64,000 bases of DNA. It comes from Nectonema munidae. Taxonomy: Eukaryota > Nematomorpha > Nectonematoida > Nectonematidae. Of the stretch, positions 36,236 through 46,790 are shown in pieces (the first letter of the stretch is position 1; every line of letters begins with the position of its first letter). Under the pieces are notes generated by a model, which saw only the letters and a list, made by a program, of their open reading frames with translations, did not search any database and was not told the DNA's origin. Location: the NCBI GenBank assembly GCA_030549495.1, contig JAUIRK010000916.1, positions 1,339,001-1,403,000 on the forward strand, written 5' to 3'. Made by a program: the position numbers and the translations under genes.

Positions 36236-38940
36236 GAACCGTTTATAATAGGTGTAGTAAATTACAATATCAAAAAAATCGATTAAAACGTGGAAGAATT
36301 TTTATAAACAATGTAATAACAATGTTTTTTAGGAACACTTAAATTTAACCATACGTTTCTTAGAGATCTACAATTATTTTGGAAAATCTTATTTACTAAA
36401 AAATACAAAATGCATAACTAGCGTTTATAAAAATGAGCTTTTAAATCCCATTCTTAACTATAATTTTAACTGTCCGAGTATTTCTTTCCCTATTACGTTA
36501 AACGGGGAGTATATCAGCTCCCAGAGAACGGGAAGAATGCCTCCGTTCGGAGAACGAGGAAATTTGGGGTTACTGCCGGACTCGGACACACGTATTCGAG
36601 TAACGTAGCAATATACAGTACTATTTACATTTACAAGTTTTAAATTTAATTGCGAATTGGTCTTAAATTCAACAAAATAAGAAAATATTAAAGTTAAATT
36701 AGCCGCCAGCAATTCACATTAACATACATCACACTAGCTTACCAAATCCTTAAGGGCTTTGAGGCCAAACCAGTTTTATCATCGGGACTAATTTCGCTAT
36801 ATTATTGAAATTGACTAGAGCACTTAGCGGGCAGCTCGAGCCTTAAAATAACATTTTGACAGCGAAGCAGATTGCGCTGTATCATATACTGCTCCAGGCA
36901 GAATAGCGCTGATTGGTCAGATTTCTTGTAAAAGAAATACAACATTGTAATCAGTGTGGTTGTGGGGCTTTGACATCGCTAGGCGCCAAGCAAAACTTCT
37001 GTTAGCCGTTTCAAACGATCCGAAATTTCTCATCTCTCTAATAGACAATCGGAGAACGCTATCCCATAGATTTTCCTAATTAGGGGCAGGGGCATGGAGA
37101 TAGAAGTGCTGAGTGACTTATTGCGTATACTCCTTAAGATTGGTTATTTTCGAATTGGCATGAAAAATGTTGCTATTGGTGAAGGCAAATAGCGAGCCTG
37201 TTCACGTCCACCATGAAAATGTGAGCAAACGATGCGAGTAGCTGCGATTAGAAGAGTATCCTTGTCATTAATCAAGAAAATGTGCTACAACATGGTTACG
37301 ACATGAATATAGTATATCAAAAATGTAGCTCTCGTGGCTGCTTATCAATAAAGTTAATCGATAGCACTCATTACTTCGACTCGAGTCATGAATAATGCAA
37401 TTGCTTTCAACTAAATTCTCAACTACTAATTCTCATCTTATGCAGGCAAAGCTGTACATCAGAGTAAAAATTAAATAAGGTAGACAAGCTACTAGGTCAT
37501 CTAACTGTGTATGAGACAAGGGTATTATTTGCGATTTACTAATACGTTTTGAAGATTTCAATTCAACTGAATGGACCAATGCCGCTAAATAGCAAAAATT
37601 ATTATTGCCAATTCCATCATAGAATTTGTTTCGTTTTGTTTCAAATTTTAAGTAATGTTAATTTTTTTTTAAACTTTTTCAAAAAAATATCTTTGTCTTT
37701 AATTTTATATAAACATTCATAAAGTTATACTTTTAATCCATTCTGATCGGTAAATATTTTTTCACTTAGTTTGGTATAAGTGATTAGTTATTAAATTAGT
37801 AAGATTTGACAACACATTGCTAGAGTAGTGAGAATCATTTATATTTTATCAATACTTTAAATCAAATTATCCCAAACTTAAGTTTCGTTATAAAGAGAAG
37901 CGTTTAAATTCATGGACAAAATTTCAAATCTATTTATAATATTCACAGAAAGTACAATTTATTCTTTAATTTTTCTTCTTAGAAAGTTACATTAGATTCA
38001 CAAAATTATACAAGAGCAAAATAACTATAAACAAATTCGGAAAAGAAATGAATAACAATGTTGATTTTTAAGCTGCACTAAAAATAGCAGTTTAAAAAAG
38101 ATAATTTTAAAAATGAAACAAAAATGGAGAAAAAAAATCAAAATTTTTAAAGGCACGAAATAAAGGGTTTCCTAACAAAAGCACGAGCGCCAAAAGCCAT
38201 CTCACAAAAATGAACTAACTTGCCAGCTAAATATATTAGTTGTTATATTCGATTGATTGAAAAAATGCAATTACATTTTCATAAAATATTTGATATCTAA
38301 TTAACTATAAATTAATCACGTCTGATCTCCCTTACACACTGAGGGGAGAGGGATGTGTGGTGGGGGTGGGGGAGGGAGAACGCAGAAAAAGTGTTTGTAG
38401 AAGTTTCTTTTTAGGAAGAATTTAAAAAGTAATTTTAATAATACCATATTATAAATTTTGTCATTCTTAGAATTATCAATTTAAACTAGATTCCGTTGTG
38501 TTGAATTTGATCCGAGCAAGACACAATCTAAATTTGAAAAAGTGAAAGTTCCAAAAATTGAGGTTAGAAACATTCGTTAACAAATTGAGGACTACTTTTT
38601 TTTAAAATTGAGCGTTATTGTTTTGGAAAATAAAGTGAAGAATTTTTTCATGACGAATATTTTATTACACTTTGCGTTTTCCCTTTATCATTCTTTTCAA
38701 CGAATTGTAGTTTTTGCTGAAATGTTAGAACCGTAAATTTTACAATTGATCAATTTCAATATTGGTAATATATTATCGGAGTAAAAAATCAATGTCAAGC
38801 TTTGATTATATTTATATTAAAACAATTTTAATCTTATTTATAAATCTTAATAAAATTTATTATGTTGAGATACAAATCAAGCGGAACAAAAGAACAGGAC
38901 AAATACGGTCTGCCAAACTATTTTCTCCAATCACTCCATT
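36236..38940. other. Spacer, nothing firm
   Basis: Mostly AT-rich. About 36,470-37,100 is less AT-rich, with a GGGGAGTATATCAGCTCCC hairpin at 36,504, but shows no gene. A G-rich run (GGTGGGGGTGGGGGAGGGAG) lies at 38,359-38,378. Confidence 0.4.
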
Positions 38941-39198
38941 TTAAGACATTCGCTTAAAATAGAAGGCTGCAAACACCCACTCGCTGCAACTCAAAATAAT
39001 TTTTGTCATTTCCGTTTGACTCAAGCGCAAGCTGAGCGAAAAAAGATAAGTGTCTTCTGAGAGCACGCTAATCCTACTGGAAACGCCATTTTGTTTGCGA
39101 TTCATAAGGAGGGCCTCTGTTGGAAAGGATGAAATGAAGATATGCAATGCCATGCATGTCATGGTATCATAAAATCATCAAAGCATGCAGATTGAATT

Positions 39199-41618
39199 AG
39201 GGTGTCCACCCCGGGGATCCTCATCGTCTAATCCCCGGGGAATTTCTGAAATTTTTACTCCTCCTCCTCAAAACTCATTCCTCGACTCCTTAAATAAAAG
39301 AAGATTTGCTTCTGTGCTGAAATGTTTGATGAAAATTTTAGGCTTATTTTATAGTTTTATATCAAATGAAATTTTTAAATCTACATTTTTTTGATGAAAC
39401 AAAAAAGTTGTATTAAAAATCTTTAGTTCCTCTCTCTTTTTTCTAGTTAGAATAAAATAAAAATAAAAATAAATTTTTTTATTACTCTTCTTTTTGCTCC
39501 AATAATATTTACCTCATAGCTTAAAGTTTTGAATGATTTTTTATGTTTTCAGTATTTAAGGTATTTTTAATATGAACAATTTGAGTTGTTTTTAATTTTG
39601 TCCTAGATTATAAATAATTCTTAAATATTTTAAAATATTATGTTTCTTTTTTAGATTTTAAAAATTTTTTGATTTTCAAAATATTTAATTCTGTTTTGTT
39701 CCAAAAACTAATATCAAATTCCACTGAAAATAATTTCAAATATGTGTCATTAACAAGAAAGTCTGAAGTATGGCAGCATTTCCTCTTGGATGTTTGGGAC
39801 AAAAATCATGCAAAATGTCGTATTTGCAAACAAATTTTAAAAGCCAAAGGAGCAAATACAAAAGGGATGTTAGATCATCTTAAACTAAAACATAATATAT
39901 CAATCAAGAAAGATGAAATTGAACCTCTTGCAAAAATCCAAAAAATAGATTCATTCTGTAAAAGAACTGAGACAATAAGATGTATGATTTCAAAGCTCGT
40001 AGCTATTGATGGACTCAGTTTTAATCAAATTTCTTCCAGTGATGTGTTGGATAAATTGTTCAAATACGGTAATCACATCTTGCCAACAAGTCGAACACAG
40101 GTTTCTGAAATTTTCATGCACTTTTATCGCGATATCAGAAACAAGGAAGTTGCTAAAATTGAGAAGATTAAAAAGGAAGGCCATAGATTTTCAATTACTT
40201 TAGATGAAGCAACATTAATAAAGAACAGAAGGTACTTGAATATAAATTTGCATTACAGCGATGATAAAATGATTTGTCTTGGATTGATTCGAGTGAAAGG
40301 AAGCGTGAATGCGGAAATCATTTGGCTGATTTTGGAATCGATTTTGAAAAGGATATTATAGCCGTAATTACAGATGGTGCTTCAATAATGAAAAAGTTCA
40401 GTTCAATTACAAATACTGAGCATATATTTTGTCTCTCACATGCTTTTCATTTGTCTGTATGTGATGTATTATACGTGAAATGTTCAACAACTAAAATAAT
40501 TCCATTTGAAGATTCAAGCGAAGAAGAGGAGGAAAGGCAACCAGAAATCTTAAAATTTCAGCCTTCGATTTCACTTGTAATTCAAAAAGTGAGAAAAATA
40601 GCAAGATTTTTTCAAAAATCACCTGTGAAAAATGATTCAGAAATTGTGAAAGAAATACATGGCTCCGAGAAAAAGCTAATACTAGATGTAAAAACAAGAT
40701 GGAACAGTTTATTTCAAATGTTAGAAAGGTATTTAGACATTAAAGATGAAATAAAACTTGTTTTGTCGTCTACAAAAAAGTCAGATGAAAATTTTTTTGA
40801 ATTGAATGATGAAGAAATTTCATTGGTTACAAAAATTTGTGGAGCGTTGGAATCAGTAAAAGTTGCATGTGAATACCTCTGTAGAAAAGAGGCCAATCTT
40901 TCTAAGGCTTGTTCATTTGATAAACTTTTTGGACTTCACCAGATTTATTTATAAATCGTTTGATGAATATGGTGAAAAAGTAGATAAAACAGAGATTATG
41001 GAAAAAGCTACAGAGCTGGTTGAAAGGTTACTGCTTGATTCCAAGTCCGACGAAGAAAATATTGAAGTTTCGGATGACAAAGATGAAACATCAATGGTTA
41101 GCAAGCAAAAAACCGAAAAGAAAAGCTTGAAGGAGGAAGGATGAATTTCTGAAGAGGAATGAAGATGATGAACGCGAAAGTAACATCAAGATTTCAAGCA
41201 GAAATAAAATAATGAAAAAAACGTTTGACCTTTATTTGGAAACAAAAAGAAGGTCCGAAGTTTTGAAAAATTTTGTTCAAGAATTTAAAAAGCATAAAAC
41301 CAACATCTGTAGACTCCGAACGAGTGTTTTCATCAATGGATTTTTTTTCTACGAAAATAAGAAGCCAGTTGAACGATGAAACTTTGAACGCCCTAGTATT
41401 TCTTAGATATTTTTTCAAAACATGAATATTTTTTTACATTTTTTAAAAATAATTTTATTCAACTTTTGAACTAATAAAAAACTTTCAGAATACTTTATAT
41501 TTTTTTATTCTGAAAAAAATCGCTTTTTCTTCGCCGGGGAATCCCCGGGGAAATATTTTAAAAATTACGAGGTCTTTGTTCCCCGGGGAATGAAAAAAGA
41601 CATTAAAGTAGACACACT
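39199..41618 (+). mobile_element. hAT transposon with BED finger, near complete
   Basis: A 2.4-kb element with ends AGGGTGTCCAC and, reversed, AGTGTGTCTAC. TTGAAT(T/C)A-type flanks on both sides (about 39,192-39,199 and 41,619-41,626) agree at 7 of 8 positions. Exact ends are uncertain by one or two bases. Both subterminal regions carry the palindrome CCCCGGGG twice: 39,209-39,216, 39,233-39,240, 41,543-41,550 and 41,581-41,588. The whole transposase order is present between them. It inserted into sequence that carries open frames on the right side (41,632-42,070). Confidence 0.88.
39669..41423 (+). pseudogene. hAT transposase with BED zinc finger, frameshifted
   Basis: The first frame (39,669-40,361) has a BED finger: WQHFLLDVWDKNHAKCRICK and later HLKLKH. 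Then come TSRTQVSEIFMHFY and the first catalytic aspartate block ITLDEATLI. A second overlapping frame (40,274-40,954) carries IIAVITDGASIMKKF with the second catalytic aspartate, the CLSHAFHL motif typical of hAT, and KTRWNSLFQMLERY. A third frame continues at about 40,948-41,144. The C-terminal dimerisation domain near 41,300-41,423 reads SVDSERVFSSMDFFSTKIRS and ALVFLRYFF, including the third acidic residue. The shifts near 40,320, 40,950 and 41,144 inactivate it, but the long open stretches suggest moderate age. Confidence 0.88.
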
Positions 41619-41631
41619 TTGAATCATTACC

Positions 41632-42070
41632 AATTCAAGACCTTCCTGCAGCAAATGAATATCGAATCTGGACAATTGCTTTATCATTCTGTGGTACGAT
41701 GGTGCGCCGTGATAATGTTTTGGAAATATTTTTTGCGCCTAGCCAAGGAATAGGAGTATATGAAGAAAACAGATGTTGCATGCAGGGTGATGAAGGTTTT
41801 ATAATTTTGGGCTCATCAATATATATCAAACATGATTATGCAAATGAGGGAAAACATCACTGTCTTCAAAAAAAGACCAAGTTTTTGGGAAAAATCGTAG
41901 TTACTAAAAACTATGAACATATTCCATCGCTGAAATCATTGAATTCAGTGGTCTCTGATGCAGTCTACGCGAGTGTTTGGAATTTATTAACAAATTGGAG
42001 AAGAGAATTCGACAGACGATTCAAAGTATTGAAGGAAATCAAGCGAGAGATTCAAACCACTTTCTGCTAA
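41632..42070 (+). CDS. Unrecognised ORF next to the hAT insertion
   Basis: A frame open from about 41,632 (Met at 41,699) to 42,070 encodes about 145 residues, including SLPIQDLPAANEYRIWTIAF, IFFAPSQGIGVYEENRCCMQ and SDAVYASVWNLLTNWRREF. Composition is less AT-biased than random frames here and the end is rich in Lys/Arg/Glu helix-like residues. I do not recognise a family. The hAT copy ends just upstream, so this may be the right part of an older element or gene split by that insertion. A TTAA MITE sits 50 bp downstream. It could be a fossil of any class, and I assign no function. Confidence 0.35.
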
Positions 42071-42121
42071 TGTTCCTTCCTCAATTCAAGCTAAACTTTT
42101 GACAGGACTTATGATGCAGCA

Positions 42122-42259
42122 TTAACCCATTAAGTCCCAATGTTCCCATTTGGGAACATAAGTAATTTCATCTTCGTCTGCTTTTTTCAATGTCTTTGAA
42201 TATAAATCGTCTGCGTTTTTTTAAATATCGTCTGATTTCTATGGTACTTAATGGGTTAA
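42122..42259. mobile_element. TTAA-bounded MITE, compact copy
   Basis: 138 bp from TTAACCCATTAAGTCCC to CTTAATGGGTTAA, with subterminal CCAATGTTCCCATTTGGGAAC. It carries the motif TCGTCTG three times in reverse orientation (about 42,174, 42,207 and 42,229). It is the shortest, cleanest copy of the family also seen at 8,211. Confidence 0.9.
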
Positions 42260-44900
42260 AGCAGAAGTTTTTAGATGTTGGAGTGCCTCAATTTTAAATC
42301 TATGGTGATGCTGTAAAATTCCCAAGCATCATATGTTAAATTAGGGAAGTTGAACAAGAGAATTTTTTCAACTTCAAAAATAAACAAGGCGTTCATGAAC
42401 CTTTGAAATAATTGCTTAAATTGCCAACAACCAGAACAATTGTCCTAACTAGTTGAGGAAAAGCGGTACCAGAAACGCAGCCAGTAGTTTAGAGCAGAGG
42501 GTACATTATTCAATAAAGTAGGCAAAGTTTTACCCGTCCGAGCAGAGTATTATTTTTCAATTTTTTTAAAAGCAAATTTTTGCATTGGCAATGTGGCATG
42601 TGCATTTGTTGAATCAATTATATTGTCAAAATTCCTATTTTGAATAAGAGTGTGTTTCATCTTCAATTTAAAATTATGATTCTCTTATATTCCCATCATC
42701 TTTCTGAGAAACATATGTTACATGTGTATTTTATGGCCTTTTTAGACCCCCGCCGGCATGCGTTCGGCAATTAACTCATCATAGTGTTATGCTGGTGATT
42801 TAAACGATGAACTCTATTTAATGTGAACGACGTTATCTCATTGTTAAAGTGCGTTTCGATGTATTATTAAATATATATTCTGAAGATTATGTATGCTATT
42901 CAAAATTTTTGGAAAGAGTTTGATTCTTAGCTAGTCACTCATATTTTTCAAAATTTTCAGTAGTATATTTTTTGTCATTTTCATAACTTACATATGCGAA
43001 GGTGGATTTCTAAGTCTTTTGACAATAAAATCTAAAGAGAGGAATCGGGCTTTTGTGCTTTATCAAGTACAACTTATAGCATTGAATAATTTTCAAAGAA
43101 AAAAATTTCAAAAGTTAAGCTAAATGTTTGGCTGATCAGAAATATAAATAAAATTTTATAAAGTTTGAGATAATATTTCACGAATTGTTTTTTAAAAAAA
43201 TATTTAAATTAAAAACTGGTAGTCGAGAGGAACTCATTGGCTACATTTGTTGGTTTGAAGATCAAAGTATTTCATTGGATAATTCTACATTAGTAAGACA
43301 TCTCTTTTTTTGAAAACTGTTATTAGAAGGAATCATATGAAGTTCAAAAATGAGATTAAATCGTTTTGATGATCTATATATGACACACAATTGGGTTAAA
43401 TTATAGAAGTATGCTTTTACTCAAAGATCGCTTCTTTGATATATCGCAGAAATAGTTTTATATTGATAACAATAAATTTGTTTTGTTTTTTGTCATTTAG
43501 ACTCTTTCTCACATGTCACTTTTCTTGAACATTTCATGTGATTCATCTGAGCATGTTCAGTAAAAGTTTTGATACATTTAAACAAAAAAGTAGGGCATTA
43601 GAATGTACCATATAATGGATTTTCGATATTATATGTTTTCGCATCTAAAATATATATAACAAAATTGAAAAAACGAGTCGGGTTAAAATTGTCAAAAAAT
43701 TCATTCAAAATGCCCATTTACCACTTGTTCAGTTTATTATATAAATTTTAAATTTTGGGGCCTTGAATCATAATGGAGGCTGGTTTGCTTTTATAAAAAA
43801 CATGTGCGAACTTTGAATTTACACTAGTAATCGAGGAACTCTTAGTGACAAATAGGGTACATGAATCCAATAGGTAAATACTATATAGAAGCTGGTGTAG
43901 ATGAATAAAAGCAAAAGGACATCTGAGACTAGGCGATGGTTGTAGTGGTAATTTTGGAAGAAGGACATTTTTTCCACATCTCTTAGCAGATAAGAAAATT
44001 TATTTTGAAATGAAAAACCTCAATAAAAGTAGGATTAATTGTGAAAGCGTAGAAAATTTTTGGGTATAAGGTACGGTTGTTTCACCTACCAAAAAGGGTT
44101 AATAAAATAAAAATGTTCAAAGTTGTTTTCTTTGTAAGAAAATTTTGTGGATCAGCATAAAATACTTCCTTGTTAAAATTGTTACAATGAAGTATAATTT
44201 TTTAATATGGATAGCTACAATTGAGAAAGTGATATATTTGAAAATAGCATTTTATAAGCATTTCGTTGTAATGTCTTTAAACCCTCGTTCAATTATAAGC
44301 AAACAATTTTCAAACGGATTCAGATCAGGCATTCAGGTATTGATACAGTGATCCTAAGCATACTCACTAGCATAGACAAGTTAGTCAATGCTAAAAAATT
44401 AATCACTATGGGAAAATTAATCTTATTTCTTTTATTCCAAAAACGTCAAAAGTGTACAAGAGAAAATACATTATCAAAAATTATGGTGTATTTTAAAAAC
44501 TTTTAAATAGATATTTTGAAATTTACAGGTTATACTCATTTTTTAATATGTCCATAATTTTTATTAAAATTTTTGGAGTCAAAACACTATAAGGCCCCCC
44601 AGGCCCTATACCGCCATGCGAGGGTGGGTTATTAATATCTTAAAACCTGATTATACAATCATTTGTATAATGGAAACTGGAAAAATTAATAATAAAATTT
44701 ACTCTGCTTTTCTAAAGTCCCAACCTTTCACAAGTTTTTATACTTCGACTGTCGAAAAATTAGGCAAATCAAGTTATAGTTCCCTTTGAAAATCTAAAAG
44801 TTTTTTTATATTTCCTAGCTATTAGTTAACGATCATATTTCTTCGTATCATTTCAAATATAATTAAATCAATTTTTAAATATTATTTACTAAATTTTATC
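42260..44900. other. Spacer, nothing firm
   Basis: AT-rich with no domain or splice pattern. A GGCCCCCCAGGCCC block at 44,593-44,606 looks like part of a repeat end. The frame at 44,145-44,351 has no recognisable content. Confidence 0.4.
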
Positions 44901-44924
44901 GAGTGGTTCTGCTTCACACGTCTT

Positions 44925-44980
44925 GTTGTCACGTCTGCTTCACACGCAGAAGGTCCTGAGTTCGAAGCTCAGTAGAAACC
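44925..44980 (+). repeat. tRNA-Val(CAC)-derived fragment, pseudogene or SINE head
   Basis: The 3' two-thirds of a tRNA is readable. An anticodon arm TCTGC-TTCACAC-GCAGA has a 5-bp stem and 7-nt loop with anticodon CAC. It is followed by AAGGTC, then a perfect T arm CTGAG-TTCGAAG-CTCAG and the acceptor strand TAGAAAC. This is tRNA-Val. The 5' half is wrecked: GTGGTT at 44,903 is separated from TCACGTCTG by an extra partial copy of TCTGCTTCACACG. A functional gene is therefore unlikely. What follows (TTTTTATGTCATCAGATGGC) could be a SINE body. Confidence 0.7.
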
Positions 44981-45992
44981 TTTTTATGTCATCAGATGGC
45001 ACTAGTATGGTTGACACATAGGGTCTTTGACCGAACTTCTGGACTTCAATTCCTGATTATGACAACCCTAATTAAATTTAAGTTACTTATTACTAATAGA
45101 TAAAATATAGTTAGCTTTATAAACTAATTTTAAAATAGTGATTTTAGTCAGTTAATTAACTAACTACCTGACTAAACCAGCTAATTAACAAAGATAAATT
45201 TTAAATTTTCTATAAACCCTCTGGATAATTTATAATTGAAAATATTGATTGTAGCAAGTTTTGGATCAAGAAAAACAAGCATTGTGTGAGGAGACCCACC
45301 TTTTTATCTCCCTAAAATCTAATAACAAAAGTGTACAATTACAAAAATAATGAAACAGATGGGGAAAAAATTTCAAAAAAAAAGAAAGCAAATTATATCA
45401 AAAATTGTGCAAGCATGATATGTTCTTAGGAAGTGATCATTTCAATCTGAAAAGAATAATAACACTTTTATACAGTGTGAAGTCGGAAAAAAGATTTTTT
45501 GATTTTGTTGTTAAGCTAAAGTTATATCAATTGTTTTAGAAAGAAGAAATATATTTCTAATTAACTAACATTTAAAGCAAAAAGTTTTTAAAAAGAAATT
45601 GATTGTGAAATTATTAATCTAAAAAACATGAAAAGAATTCAACAATACATTCCATTTAAGTAAAGATCAGGACATTAAAATGCTACAAATTTCATTTTTT
45701 TATAAGAAGCTGACTTATAAAGCATTTTAAGTATTTCAAAAAAACTCGAATAAAATATAATTTTTTTTTCTATATAACTAATTCACCTTAAGCAAAATAA
45801 ATAACATTGATACGTGAGGATTAGTTCTAGGCTGCTTTAAATATTATGCAAAATTTAGGGCGAGAAATCGGTTAAATTTAGGAAACTTCTTAAAAAACTT
45901 CTGAATACACTGAATCAAAGTAGAGAACTTTTAAATGAAACTTTTAGTATATAATATTTTTCATTTCTTTTAAAGAAAACGAGGGTATACTT
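44981..45992. other. Spacer, nothing recognised
   Basis: AT-rich, possibly starting with the body of a SINE led by the tRNA-like fragment. No other signal. Confidence 0.4.
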
Positions 45993-46334
45993 TGGGGATG
46001 GTATAGGATATCCGCATCCCCGCATAAAAAACTACATCCTCCTCATCCGCGGATCATTTAAGTTTGAACATTCAGCAATAACATCCGCGTCCGCAATTTT
46101 AAAACATTTTTCTTTTTTCTATATACCACAGCTTTTTTTGGAATATTTCAATTTTTACTTTGTCCAACATTTTTATGATAAGTACGTGAAAATGATAACA
46201 CATATGAATTGGCATCTTCTCTCTAAATTTTTAAGACGTATAAAACGTGCGTTTGTTTGGAATAGCAATTACGATATTCAACTTTGATATTTGCATCCGC
46301 TGATATAAAAAATTTCACATCCGATACATCTCTA
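45993..46334. mobile_element. hAT-type MITE (ATCCGCATCC-rich)
   Basis: The left end TTTGGGGATGGTATAGGAT and the reversed right end TAGAGATGTATCGGAT align with one gap. Flanks GTATACTT and GCATACAT agree at 6 of 8 positions. Inside are repeated ATCCGC words (TATCCGCATCCCCGC, CATCCGCGTCCGC, GCATCCGCTG). No coding capacity. Confidence 0.65.
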
Positions 46335-46489
46335 GCATACATTTTGTGCACTCATTAAAATAAAGATATAGTGAAAAATGAATTACTTAGTCAAAATGTG
46401 CCTTTTGTTCACTTTGCTGGAATAGAAGATTTAAAAAATTGTAAATAAAAAGTAGTTTTGGAAGCCAAAGTTGAATTCGCGAAGGGAAG

Positions 46490-46790
46490 TAATGAATAGA
46501 GTGGGATTTACAGGCGTCTATGAGAAGGCTTGGCATAAACTCTGTTTGAAGCGCTAACTCGAGGAAAGAGTAGTTGCATATCGTGTGTACTAGTAACGTA
46601 GAAATGGAAAATCAGTCTTGAGTGAGAGAGCAGTTATCGACAGCAAGACGACAACGAGAGATGCGCAAAATCAATGGAATCGATACGCGCGCGAGAGAGA
46701 AGTTTAGTGGTGCGCTTAACAAAGCAAGCAAACGCCACGCTCTCCTCCTATCACTCTGTCTGTAGGCAGCCAAAGTTCGATGCGTGTACT
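46490..46790. promoter_or_regulatory. CpG-dense patch, candidate promoter or 5' exon
   Basis: In a window where CpG is rare, about 46,555-46,790 carries many CpGs in a short space, including CGATACGCGCGCGAGAGAGA. GAGAG/CTCTC motifs lie on both sides (GAGTGAGAGAGCAG, CACGCTCTCCTCC). GAGA-type elements and CpG clusters are common in arthropod promoters. On the minus strand AGACGCCTGTAAATCC at about 46,510-46,525 could be a splice donor, which would fit a 5' UTR exon of Syt1 18 kb upstream of the first coding exon. That link is inference. The open frame just to the right (46,784-47,053) shows no domain. Confidence 0.35.

Noticed and set aside
39990-40203. Short ORFs on both strands inside the hAT
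   Set aside because: Shadows of the transposase frame that carries the BED and catalytic motifs.
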